In this document: one piece after another, positions 12,718 to 22,880 of the stretch
Numbering within the stretch: the stretch's first letter is position 1
Layout: the number at the start of each line of letters is the position of its first letter
Source: Blepharisma japonicum
Lineage: Eukaryota > Ciliophora > Heterotrichea > Heterotrichida > Blepharismidae
Direction: 5' to 3'
NCBI GenBank assembly: GCA_949751835.1
Contig: CATKHK010000074.1
Coordinates: 1-64,000 of the forward strand
Length of the DNA stretch: 64,000 bases
Position numbers and translations under genes: made by a program
Notes under the pieces: generated by a model
What the model was told of the DNA's origin: nothing
Seen by the model: only the letters and a program-made list of their open reading frames with translations
Databases searched by the model: none

Positions 12718-13375
12718 CTAACAGCATCTATATAGATTTTACTTTTCTTTTTTGGTTGGCTCTCTTTCCATTCTTTTGATCATGAAGCTTTCTTTACTTC
12801 TTTTGATGTAGTCAGGTTTTATTTCCATGCTTGCTACGATTTTGGAGGCCATGAATGTAAAAGTTTCGGAGACACCTTGGCCATCTTTAGCTGAGGTCTC
12901 AAAATAGTGAAGCTTGTGAGATTCTGCTAGGTTTCTACCTTCTTCTTCGGTGACTTGTCTATGGTTTATCATATCAATCTTATTGGCAATGATCACTGTT
13001 ATAGAGTTATCTGAAGAATTTTTTGCAATTTCAGCAAGTCACGATGTTACCATATTAAAGGAGTTTCTGTCAGTGACATCATAAGCAACAGCAATACCAT
13101 GAGAGCCTCTATAAAAGTTGCTAGTAATTGTCCTATATCTTTCCTGGCCTGCTGTATCCCATAGCTGGATCCTAACCCTTTTATCACCTAGCTCTATAGT
13201 TCTACTTTTACATTCGACACCAATAGTACTTATGTAGTTGTGGGAAAAACAATTTTCCTAGATGTAAAATTACAGCAAATCTCATGATAAGAGAGGTTTT
13301 GCCGACTCCTGAGTCACCTATTGTGAGAATTTTGAGAATACAGTCACTGAGTTAATGTTACAAGTCTTCGCTCAT
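12718..13375 (-). CDS. Rab-family small GTPase (Rab1/8-like), doubly Cys-tailed
   Basis: 203 aa from four exons with introns of 15 nt (13347-13361), 16 nt (13258-13273) and 15 nt (12728-12742). Motifs: GDSGVGKT (15-22), STIGVE effector region, [14 protein letters not shown] and ETSAKD. TGA encodes the Trp in VTSWLAE. The last intron (gtaaaatctatatag) hides the end: unspliced reading stops at KKEK, spliced reading gives KEKCC then TAG, the expected geranylgeranylation site. Rabs of this group act in early secretory or exocytic traffic; the exact subfamily is uncertain. Confidence 0.94.
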
Positions 13376-13973
13376 TTTAAAAATAATATAAAATTAATCA
13401 ATAAATTCTCTATTTAATAATAAACTTTAATATTCTCTATGATATATATTTATTAAGGAAATAAGGAACGAAAAATGATTTAACTATATTAAATTTCCAC
13501 TTAACACTATCTTTTTTATGATCGATTTATACTTTATCTATATATAAGATTCGGAGTGAAATCTCTCCAATATTATAAATTAAACTATTGATAAAATAAT
13601 CTTGCTGTAAAACTCTATTGGTAAAAAAATCATTTATTAAAAAAAGAGGTGATCTAGTGTTAAGATGAGCACTAATATTAGTTTAACTTATATATATTTT
13701 TTTATATGGATAGATAACAATCTATCTTTAATTCTTCGAAGGATTCCTTTACTGGATTGGCAGCAGATGTCCACATGAACCAACTTAATTTTAAAATTCA
13801 GTTAAAAAATTTTAATTACTTCAGTTCTATTATTAATAAAGAAAAATTGATTAATGCTTTCTTTTTGCACTTCAATTTTTTATTGATTCATTTGTTCACA
13901 AAAGTTTTAATTCTTTATTGGCTTTTTAGAATTTTCATTATTCTGTATATATTTGTCAGTATAATTAAGAAAG
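13376..13973. promoter_or_regulatory. Upstream region of Rab and of the first cyclin copy
   Basis: 598 bp without a gene. From about 13.5 kb rightwards it resembles the region upstream of the cyclin copies at 18546 and 22188, including two palindromes listed separately. The left part should contain the Rab promoter. Confidence 0.5.
13671..13742. promoter_or_regulatory. Palindrome pair upstream of cyclin copy 1
   Basis: ACTAATATTAGT (13671-13682, a perfect 12-bp palindrome) and CTTCGAAGG (13734-13742; the first base of the 10-bp palindrome seen elsewhere is changed). The second lies 241 bp before the ATG. The same pair precedes copies 3, 4 and 5. Confidence 0.55.
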
Positions 13974-14480
13974 ATGGAAAAACTGGCAACAATCAGTCAG
14001 ACAGTGGATTGTGGTTTCTCAATCCTGACGAGTTTTTAATTGCAATATCAATAAGTTTGAGAGCTAATATCAAAGATAGTTCATATCAAGACTTTGACAC
14101 ACTTCCTTTCGGACTCAAATATTTTTTCAGCGATGAACAATTATTTGAGTTTTCATATGCAACAAAAATAAGATATTCCAATTGAAGAGAGCATTTACAA
14201 CTATCTTTACTTGATTTCGGATGATATGAAATTTAGTATAGAATCATGAATACTGGCTTTAGCTTACTTAGAAAAAGTCTCATTAAAGATCCCATTATTG
14301 GGATCAACCTGAAAAATGCTTGTCACTTTCTCTCTTTATAATTCTCGAAGAATCTATGAAATGAATCCCATAGGATGCTTAGAAAATATAGCAAAAAGAT
14401 CAAAAGAAAATTCCCAAGAAATTGAAATGAAAGCAAATATTTATCTTTTCAAAAGAATGTTCTATATAAATATTGATTAA
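13974..14480 (+). pseudogene. Cyclin-Y-like copy 1, broken
   Basis: Clearly homologous to the intact copies at 17276, 20917 and 22188 from ATG to the final TAA. A one-base loss near 14019 (before FLNPDEF), a one-base gain in the stretch near 14165, and loss of about 200 bp covering the second half of the cyclin fold disable it. It belongs with copy 3 in sequence, and like copy 3 it is followed by the duplicated block with the MGSC gene. Confidence 0.8.
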
Positions 14481-15718
14481 GCAGTTATTAATATATTTAA
14501 AACTGTGTTGATAAATTTGATAAGCTCACTTATTTAGAAATGAGAATATAATACTTTTTAAGTTGAATCTAAATTTTTTATTAACGGAATATATAAAATT
14601 AATTTATATTTATTTAAGAGCACTAATAAAAATAATTCAAAATTAAATAAAATGTAATAGAACATAAAAAAGGATAATTTTTTCATCCTTAAATATAAAA
14701 CTACAGCTTTAATTTGTCTGAATTCTCTTGTAAAATTAAGTTTAATTTGAAGAGTTTTTGAAATTAATCCATCATTATATGAATCAAACTACTTTTTTCT
14801 CTATTTAATCGATTGATAGGAAAATCTATGCAATTTATTCAAATGATACTAAGAGTATTAAAAGAAGCATGCAAATATTTCAAACTATTCCAGTATAAAA
14901 ATAGCTTAGATGATCAGTCAAATATAGCACAAGCCATAAAAGTGCTCGTGTATAAATATTTTTATTTGTGATAAAATTTATATCACACTTTTTTATCGTG
15001 GAAATTTATTTTCTGTTGAGAAATAAAATAAGATTATTTTCTGTTACTTAAATGGATTTTACAAACTAAAAATGAAAAAGGAAAACTAATAAATTTGATA
15101 AAAACAAATTATTCAATTTTATTTTAAAATAAATCTATTCGTCGCATAGAGTGCTTGCTTCAACGCTTACTTTTCCAGAACTCCTTCTAAATCTGATCAA
15201 ACGTTTGCTGTATAAGCTGCTTTCATTAATAGCTAAAATGGGAGCATAAGCTGCCTTTTTAACTCTTATTAAATTTCATTGCATTTTTAAATCAGCAATA
15301 GAATCAATTTTAGAATAACTATAATTGTCATTAAATTGATTATTACTACCTGCAACTGTTTTCAAACCTTTTGTATTCTTAGTATAGCAAGAACCCATTT
15401 TTATTTTACTATAAGCGTTAAATAGCGTTGAAAATTTCTCATAAAATAAATAGGAATAGCTTAATGATGGGCAAAGTCAATTTTTTTTAAAATAAATTTA
15501 AAATTTATTGAAGATATTGACTGAGCAACAAAATGACTATGCGATCTGGTTCATAGCTGTAATTGCCTAGAATTGGAATTTTGCAACTGAATTATCTATT
15601 CAAGAAAAGTAATAAAATTTTTAAAATTCTATAGTTTTTTACCAGTTAAAAAATTTTTTTGAAAGTCAAAATGTGTGCTAAAAATGGAATTTCTTTTTAT
15701 ATCAGAATTCAAAAATAT
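14481..15718. repeat. Duplicated block X1 (pair with 19234-20337)
   Basis: About 1.2 kb that matches 19234-20337 nearly base for base over long runs, with small indels (one of ~78 bp near 14845-14922 and one of ~60 bp near 15560 present only here). It follows a broken cyclin copy in both places, so the duplicated unit is cyclin plus this block. It contains a conserved small gene on the minus strand. Confidence 0.85.
15135..15398 (-). CDS. Small MGSC protein, copy 1 (predicted dual acylation)
   Basis: 87 aa, no intron, one TGA as Trp (MQWNLI), stop TAG. The start MGSCYTK has Gly2 and Thr6, fitting N-myristoylation, and Cys4 next to it, a likely palmitoylation site. The rest is hydrophilic with a basic C-terminal half (RVKKAAYAPIL, YSKRLIRFRRSSGK). 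No known domain. The second copy at 19812-20075 encodes the identical protein; all differences I see in the coding part are synonymous, while flanks carry indels. I infer a real gene under purifying selection, probably a membrane-associated peripheral protein. Confidence 0.75.
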
Positions 15719-17275
15719 CTCTTGAGTTGTAAATAGAAATATGGCTCTTCAAATTTAAAGTATTGATATCTTTATAGAGAACTTCCTCTTTTACCTATGA
15801 GTTAAAGAGAATAAATTCATCAGGCTTTAACTGCGCATAACAATAATGAGCTTGCCTTTTTGTACTAAAGGTAATGTCTTCAATTCTGTTTGTTTTCTTC
15901 AAGTATAATATAATGTGCATGAGTGAGTTTCCTTTGCTGAAAAATGCTTTGATATAAGTATACAAATTTTTTACAAACAATTCAATTGCCTTGGCATCTA
16001 TTTTCATCATAGCTTTATTTAAGGACAAATATGGAGATCACACTGGAGTTAAATTTTTTTCGGTAATAATCTTTTGCATTCCGCACACTGCTGCAATAAA
16101 TGCTCATTCCTAGCAAGTGTCTTTGGTCTATCGAGATTATTTTTCCAGTGCTAGAATTCATTTATTCATTTTGAAGATATTAATCCCTCCGTCATAAACT
16201 GAAGCTGCTCCTGCCTAAATAGTTTGAGTACTTTTACAATGAGAATTGATTATATAGGCAACTAATCATCCAGGTAGATAATATTCAATAAATCCTTCAA
16301 TATCAAAAATCAAGTTAGTTTCTTCAATATTTTCAACTTTTCATGTTTTCTTTTTCATCTTGGTTAACAGAAAAATTACTATTCAAAAAAATTGTTACAT
16401 TTAAGAAGTCTCTTCAATTGTTATTTCCAAAAGCAGTAATTTTACGATCTTCTTTAATAGTTAAGCATCCTTCAACAAATGCTTCATCATGTTTCTTGGA
16501 AAATGCAAGAAGTGCTGGAATTTTGGGGCGATTTTTATGTTTCAATTTGGAATAGCAATTTATGAAAACAATTGTGGAATATCCAGACGATCTTCAGTGC
16601 TGCTACTTTTTAATATTCTTCAGATTTCAGCTTCTGTTTCATTCTTTCCTTTATTTTCATAGAAGAAATTGTCTTCAAACAAAAATCTAAATCTTCAGGC
16701 ACCTCTTTCAACAAAAAACGTTATTGGAGCATTTAGAGTTTCTTCTGAGCTCAAGGAGTTATGAGTGCTCAAATTCTTCATATTGGTGCTTGCAATGGCA
16801 ATTAAAAATCTCAAACTTTGGGAAATTATTGATAAATAAGGTGCTTGTGTGAGATTCGATGGCAGTTGTATTGAATAAAGCATAGAAATCTCTTTCGTTT
16901 GAGTGAGGCCTGAATTTGTTGGCTCTTTGGTAGAAAAAATGACGGTTGAGAGCTGCTGGATTGCGTTTGAGTTCTTTTGCTTCCTTTTCGTAAGCGCTTT
17001 TTGGGCAAAGAGTCCATATTTTTTTATTATATAATAGCCATTAAAAAAAGACCCAAATTTTATTAAATTGATCTAATTTTAATATTAAAGATTGATATAA
17101 AAATATAGCCAGAGCTTAGAGATATTGATGGATTATAAATTAAAGTATTTAATAGTGTTTATTTTCACGATTTATTTTCATCGATATAATTAAATAGTTC
17201 AAAAAAATAAATTCTTTATTCATTTTTTAAAACTTTCAAATATTTTGTATATATTTACCAGTATAATAAAGAAAG
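15719..17275 (-). other. Decayed coding-like region, family unknown
   Basis: The minus strand has protein-like stretches in shifting frames from 17017 (start MDSLPKKRLRKGSKRT) down to 15795 (ending QLKPDEFILFNS), broken by several stops and frame changes. One stretch has a Cys pair (CAECKRLLPKK). I do not recognise the family and cannot tell host gene from mobile DNA. The last ~90 bp (17185-17275) match the DNA upstream of copy 4, so this region was inserted beside, or recombined into, the promoter of copy 2. Confidence 0.4.
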
Positions 17276-17968
17276 ATGGAAGAACTGATAACAATCTGCC
17301 GAATATTGGATTGCGAATTTCTCAATCCTGACGAATTTTTAATTGCAATTTCAATAAGTTTGAGAGCTAATATCAAAGAAAGTGTGTATCAATATTTTGA
17401 TTCACTTCCACTTGGTCTCGAATATTTGTTCGGTGATGAGCAATTATTTGAGTTTTCACATTCAAAAGAAAAAGATATTCCAAGTGAAGAGAGTATTTTT
17501 AGCTATCTTTACTTGATTTCGGATGATATGAAATTTAGTATAGAATCATGAATACTGGCTTTAGCTTACTTAGAAAAAGTCTCATCAAAGATCCCATTAC
17601 TGGGATCAAACTGAAAAATGCTTGCCACTTTCTCTCTTTATAATTCTCAAAGAATCTATGAAGCAAACCCCGTAGAATGTTCCAAATTTGCTAAGTGTAT
17701 TCCTAGTATGCAGCTAATTGATTTTATTTTGATAAATCTTGAGTTTCAAGAAGTGATTCAGGATTATTATGAAGCTTCTATACTCGAATTAGCAAAAACA
17801 ACTGGATTAATTCTTAAAAATTTTAAAGCTGATTTAGGAATCGAATGAAAGATGGCTGATGAATGCTTAGAAAATATAGCAAAAAGATCAAAAGAAAATT
17901 CTCAAATCAATGAAATCGAAGCAAATATTTATCGTTCTGAAAGAATGCTCTGCATAAATATTGATTAA
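17276..17968 (+). CDS. Cyclin-Y/PHO80-like protein, copy 2 (intact)
   Basis: 230 aa, no intron; all three conserved Trp codons (in IESW, SNWK, IEWK) are TGA. After an N-terminal FLNPDEFLIAISISLRANIK segment, the part from PSEESI through WILALAYLEKV, NWKMLATFSLYNSQRIYE and DFILINLEFQEVIQDYYEA lines up with the cyclin box of cyclin Y and PHO80-type cyclins, including the Glu of the LE-F-L helix. Such cyclins activate PHO85/CDK14-like kinases. Its upstream DNA lacks the palindrome pair present before the other copies, so expression may differ. Confidence 0.75.
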
Positions 17969-18545
17969 GCAACTATTAATAGATTTAAGGTTATTTCTTT
18001 TCTATTTAACATATTGCATATTTATAAATAATAGATTGCAATAGAATAGCATTTGCTGTGATTTCATAACCATTATGATTCAAAGTCATAATTTTCTTAA
18101 TGAATTCTCTTCAATAAGTAAACTCTAAAGCTGAAATCCCCAGATATTATAAATTAGTCATTTGATAAAATTCATTTAATATAAAACTCTATTGATAATA
18201 AAAATCATTTTCTAAACAAAGAGCTGATCTACTTGTAAAATGGGCACTAATATTAGTTAAACTTATATATATCTATATGGAATAAATAGCAATCTATCTT
18301 TAGCCCTTCGAAGGATTCCGTTACTTGCTTGACAGCATTTTCCACAGAATCTAGCTTAACTCAGCTTTAAGTTTCAAAAATTTTAATTACTTTATCTTTT
18401 AAATTAAATAATCAAAAAAAGCTTTATGATTTATTTTTGTACTTCATTTTTTATTAATTCAATTCTTCGTAAAAAGGTTTAATTCTTCATTGACTTTTTT
18501 AGATATTCAATATTTTGTATGTATTTGTCAGTATATTTAAGAAAG
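17969..18545. promoter_or_regulatory. Spacer between cyclin copies 2 and 3
   Basis: Non-coding. The left part resembles the DNA after copy 4; it has an inverted repeat ATTATGA-7 nt-TCATAAT (18072-18092) that recurs at 21714-21733 and may be a 3' end signal. The right part holds the palindrome pair of copy 3. Confidence 0.5.
18246..18314. promoter_or_regulatory. Palindrome pair upstream of cyclin copy 3
   Basis: ACTAATATTAGT at 18246-18257 and CCTTCGAAGG at 18305-18314, both perfect palindromes; the second lies 241 bp before the ATG. Confidence 0.6.
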
Positions 18546-19233
18546 ATGGAACCGGCAACAATCAGTGAGACAGTAAATTACAAATTTCTCAATCCTGACG
18601 AATTTTTAATTGCAGTTTCAATAAGCTTAAGAGCTAATATCAAAGAAAGTACATATCAAGATTTTGATTCACTTCCACTTGGATTCAGGCATTTTTTCAG
18701 TGATGAGCAATTATCTGAGTTTTCATATTCAAAAGAGAAAGATATTCCAAGTGAAGAGAGCATTTACAACTATCTTTACTTGATTTCAGATGATATGAAA
18801 TTTAGTATAGAATCATGAATACTGGCTTTAACTTACTTAGAAAAAGTCTCATTAAAGATCCCATTATTAGGATCAAATTGGAAAAATATTGCAACTTTTC
18901 TCTTTATAATTCTCAAAGAATCTACGAAACAAACCCTGTAGAATGCTCTGAATTTGCTAGGTGTATTCTTAGTCTGCAACTAGCTGATTTTATTTTGATG
19001 GACACTGAATTTCAAGAAGTGATTCAGAATTATTATGAAGCTTCTAAATCCGAATTAATCAAAACAACTGAACTAATTCTTAAAAACTTTCAAGCTGATT
19101 TAGGAATCGAATGGAAGATGGCTGATGAATACTTAGAAAATTAGCAAAAATATCAAAAGAAAATTCCCAAGAAATTGAAATAAAAGCAAATATTTATCTT
19201 TCCGAAAGAATGCTCTATATAAATACCGATTAA
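18546..19233 (+). pseudogene. Cyclin-Y-like copy 3, broken
   Basis: Near-identical to copy 5 over most of its length. The N-terminal 90 codons are open, but one base is missing near 18896 (ACTTTTCTCTTT against 13 bases in the sister copies) and another near 19141, where AAAATTAGC replaces AAAATATAGC and creates a TAG. Neither loss can be a 15/16-nt intron. Trp codons are a mix of TGA and TGG. The upstream palindromes are still perfect, so decay looks recent. Confidence 0.75.
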
Positions 19234-20337
19234 GCAGATATTAATATATTTAAAACTGTGCTGATAAAAATCAATAAGCTCAATTATTTAGAAAATGAGA
19301 ATATAATAATTTTTAAGTTGAATCTGAATTTTTTATTAACGGAATATATAAAATTAATTTATATTTATTTAATGAACACAAACGAAAATAATTCAAAATT
19401 AAATAAAATGTAAAAGCATAAAAAAGGATAATTTTTTCATACTTAAATATAAAACAACAGCTTTTAATTTGTTTGAATTCTCCTGTAAAAATAAGTTTAA
19501 TTTTAAGAGTTTTTGAAATTAATCCATCATTATATGAATCAAACTACTTTATTCTCTATTAATCGATTGATAGGAAAATCTATGCAATTTATTCTTAAAT
19601 ATAGCACAAGCCATAAAAGTGCTCGTGTATAAATGTTTTATTTGTGATAAAATTTATATCACACTTTTTTATCGTGGAAATTTATTTTCTGTTGAGAAAT
19701 AAAATAAGATTATTTTCTGTTACTTAAATGGAATTTTACAAACTAAAAATGAAAAAGGAAAACTAATAAATTTGATAAAAACAAATTATTCAATTTTATT
19801 TTAAAATAAATCTATTCGTCGCACAAAGTGCTTGCTTCAACGCTTACTTTTCCAGAACTCCTTCTAAATCTGATCAAACGTTTGCTATATAAGCTGCTTT
19901 CATTAATAGCTAAAATGGGAGCATAAGCTGCCTTTTTAACTCTTATTAAATTTCATTGCATTTTTAAATCAGCAATAGAATCAATTTTAGAATAACTATA
20001 ATTGTCATTAAATTGATTATTACTACCTGCAACTGTTTTCAAACCTTTTGTATTCTTAGTATAGCAAGAACCCATTTTTATTTTACTATAAGCGTTAAAT
20101 AGCGTTGAAAATTTCTCATAAAATAAATAGGAATAGCTTAATGATTGGCAAAGTCAATTTTTTTTAAAATAAATTTAAAAATTATGGAAGACATTGACTG
20201 AGCAACAAAATGGCCATGCGATTTGCTTCATAGAATTTTTAAAATTCCATAGTTTTTTACCAGTAAAAAAAAATTTTTGAAAGTCAAACTGTGTGCTAAA
20301 AATGGACTTTCTTTTTTATATCAGAATTCAAAAATAT
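19234..20337. repeat. Duplicated block X2 (pair with 14481-15718)
   Basis: Second copy of the block after a broken cyclin. It lacks the two insertions present in X1. Similarity ends abruptly after ATATCAGAATTCAAAAATAT in both copies. Confidence 0.85.
19812..20075 (-). CDS. Small MGSC protein, copy 2 (predicted dual acylation)
   Basis: Encodes the same 87-aa protein as 15135-15398. Codon differences seen: CTA to TTG (Leu) near the C-terminus and TAC to TAT (Tyr), no amino-acid change. MGSC start, TGA as Trp at residue 41, stop TAG. Also lies on the minus strand, tail to tail with the broken cyclin copy 3 and head to head with copy 4 downstream. Confidence 0.75.
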
Positions 20338-20916
20338 AAGATTATGAGTTCATATAACCTTCTTTTATTACTAATGCTTAGGAATTTTAAGATTTAGAAA
20401 TTGAAAATTTTTTATTGGAAGAAGAAATAATATCAGATTTTTCATAAAATCGATTAAAAATTTGGGGAAATTGTGCATGATGAAATAATTATTTTTGCAT
20501 CTAAAATTGTTGCATAGAGAAGAGATTAAAGCACTAAGACCTGATAAAATAAATATTTAGTCAATTATGAAATAGAGAGTAGAAAACCATTTTTTATAAA
20601 GCATGGAGCTGACATGCTGCTAAAATGAGCACTAATATTAGCTCAACCCTCTATATATCTATACCAATTTATCTTTAACCTTCGAAGGATTCTTTATAAT
20701 CTTTGCAGCAGATTTCCTTATAATTAGCTTAATTCTAACTTTCAGTTAAAAAATTTAATTACTTCATCTCAATCATTAAATAAACAAAAATTGCTTAATG
20801 AGTTATTTTTGCACTTAGTTTTGTATTGATTTAATAGTTCAAAAAAAATTAATTCTTTATTCACTTTTTAAAACTTTCCAATATTTTGTATATATTTACC
20901 AGTATAATAAAGGAAG
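20338..20916. promoter_or_regulatory. Upstream region of cyclin copy 4
   Basis: Non-coding; the right half is similar to the regions upstream of copies 1, 3 and 5 and carries the palindrome pair. Nothing recognisable at 20338-20580. Confidence 0.5.
20631..20688. promoter_or_regulatory. Palindrome pair upstream of cyclin copy 4
   Basis: ACTAATATTAGC (20631-20642, last base off the palindrome) and CCTTCGAAGG (20679-20688), the latter 238 bp before the ATG. Confidence 0.6.
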
Positions 20917-21609
20917 ATGGAAGAACTGGTAACAATCTGTCAAATAGTGGATTGCGAATTTCTCAATCCTGATGAATTTTTAATTGCAATTTCAATAAGT
21001 TTGAGAGCTAACATCAAAGAAAGTGTATATCAAGATTTTGATTCACTTCCACTTGGTCTCGAATATTTGTTCGGTGATGAGCAATTATTTGAGTTTTCAC
21101 ATTCAAAAGAAAAAGATATTCCAAGTGAAGAGAGCATTTACAGCTATCTTTACTTGATTTCAGATGATATGAAATTTAGTATAGAATCATGAATACTGGC
21201 TTTAGCTTACATAGAAAAAGTCTCATCAAAGATCCCATTATTGGCATCAAACTGAAAAATGCTTGCCACTTTCTCTCTTTATAATTCTCAAAGAATCTAT
21301 GAAGCAAACCCCGTAGAATGTTCCAAATTTGCTAAGTGCATTCCTAGTCTGCAGCTAATTGATTTTATTTTGATAAATCTTGAGTTCCAAGAAGTGATTC
21401 AGGATTATTATGAAGCTTCTAAACTCGAATTAACAAAAACAACTGGATTAATTCTTAAAAATTTTAAAGCTGATTTAGGAATCGAATGAAAGATGGCTGA
21501 TGAATGCTTAGAAAATATAGCAAAAAGATCAAAAGAAAATTCTCAAACCAATGAAATCGAAGCAAATATTTATCGTTCTGAAAGAATGCTCTGTATAAAT
21601 ATTGATTAA
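20917..21609 (+). CDS. Cyclin-Y/PHO80-like protein, copy 4 (intact)
   Basis: 230 aa, no intron, the three conserved Trp again all TGA. Nearly identical to copy 2 (for example RILD against QIVD near the N-terminus, GSNW against ASNW in the fold). Same cyclin-box features. Being intact with its palindromic upstream region, it is the best candidate for the expressed member of its pair. Confidence 0.77.
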
Positions 21610-22187
21610 GCAGCTATTAATATATATAAGGTTATTTCTTTTCTATTTTAACATATTACATATTTATAAATAATAGATTGCAATAGAATAGCATTTGCTG
21701 TGATTTCATAACCATTATGATTCAAAGTCATAAATTCCTTTATGGATTCTCTTCAATAAGTAAACTCTAAAGCTGAAATCTCCTATATTATAAATTAGTC
21801 TATTGATAGAACTCATTTAGTGTAAAACTCTATTGATAATAAAAATCATTTTTCTAAAACAAAGAGCTGACCTGCTTGCAAAATGGACACTAATATTAGT
21901 TCAACTTATATATGGCTATACGGAATAAATAGCAATCTATCTTTAGCCCTTCGAAGGATTCCTTTACTGGCTTGACAGCAAATTTCCACACAATCTAGCT
22001 TGATTCAGCTTTTAGTTTCAAAAATTTTAATTACTTTATCTTTCTAATTAAATAATCTAAAAAAGCTTTATGATTTATTTTTGCACTTCAATTTTTATTA
22101 ATTCAATTCTTCATAAAAAATTTAATTCTTTATTCACTTTTTAGATATTCAATATTTTGTATGTATTTGTCAGTATATTTAAGAAAG
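21610..22187. promoter_or_regulatory. Spacer between cyclin copies 4 and 5
   Basis: Matches the spacer between copies 2 and 3 along most of its length, including the ATTATGA/TCATAA inverted repeat at 21714-21733 and the palindrome pair. Copies 2-3 and 4-5 are therefore two copies of one two-gene unit (1270-1271 bp ATG to ATG in both). Confidence 0.55.
21889..21957. promoter_or_regulatory. Palindrome pair upstream of cyclin copy 5
   Basis: ACTAATATTAGT (21889-21900) and CCTTCGAAGG (21948-21957), 240 bp before the ATG. Confidence 0.6.
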
Positions 22188-22880
22188 ATGGAAGAACCGG
22201 CAACAATCAGTGAGACAGTATATTGCGAATTTCTCAATCCTGACGAATTTTTAATTGCAGTTTCAATAAGCTTAAGAGCTAATATCAAAGAAAGTGCATA
22301 TCAAGATTTTGATCCACTTCCACTTGGATTCAGGCATTTTTTCGGTGATGAACAATTATTTGAGTTTTCATATTCAAAAGAAAAAGATATTCCAAGTGAA
22401 GAGAGCATTTACAGCTATCTTTACTTGATTTCAGATGATATGAAATTTAGTATAGAATCATGAATACTGGCCTTAGCTTACTTAGAAAAAGTCTCCTTAA
22501 AGATCCCATTATTAGGATCAAATTGGAAAATGATTACAACTTTGTCACTTTATAATTCTCAAAGAATCTACGAAACAAACCCCGTAGAATGCTCTGCATT
22601 TGCTAGGTGTATTCCTAGTCTGCAATTCGCTGATTTTATTTTGATGAACATTGAATTTCAAGAAGTAATTCAGAATTATTATGAAGCTTCTAAATCCGAA
22701 TTAATCAAAACAACTGAATTAATCCTTAAAAACTTTCAAGCAGATTTAGGAATCGAATGGAAGATGGCTGATGAATGCTTAGAAAATATAGCCAAAAGGA
22801 CAAAAGAAAATTCCCAAGCAAATGAAATAGAAGAAAATATTTATCATTCTGAAAGAATGCTCTACATAAATATTGATTAA
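22188..22880 (+). CDS. Cyclin-Y/PHO80-like protein, copy 5 (intact)
   Basis: 230 aa, no intron. Trp codons are TGA, TGG, TGG where copies 2 and 4 have TGA three times, which directly shows that TGA and TGG are interchangeable here. The ATG at 22188 is chosen over one 27 nt upstream because it aligns with the start of copies 2 and 4. The N-terminus (MEEPATISETV) differs most between the two subfamilies, the cyclin fold least. Confidence 0.77.

Noticed and set aside
10820-12742. Rab and GBP proteins ending at the first TAA without a lipid tail
   Set aside because: A perfect 15-nt GT..AG intron at each place restores CC and CaaX ends expected for these families.
14481-20337. The two X blocks as terminal repeats of one mobile element
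   Set aside because: They are direct copies but enclose host cyclin genes, each follows a cyclin copy, and each holds a conserved small gene; segmental duplication explains them better.
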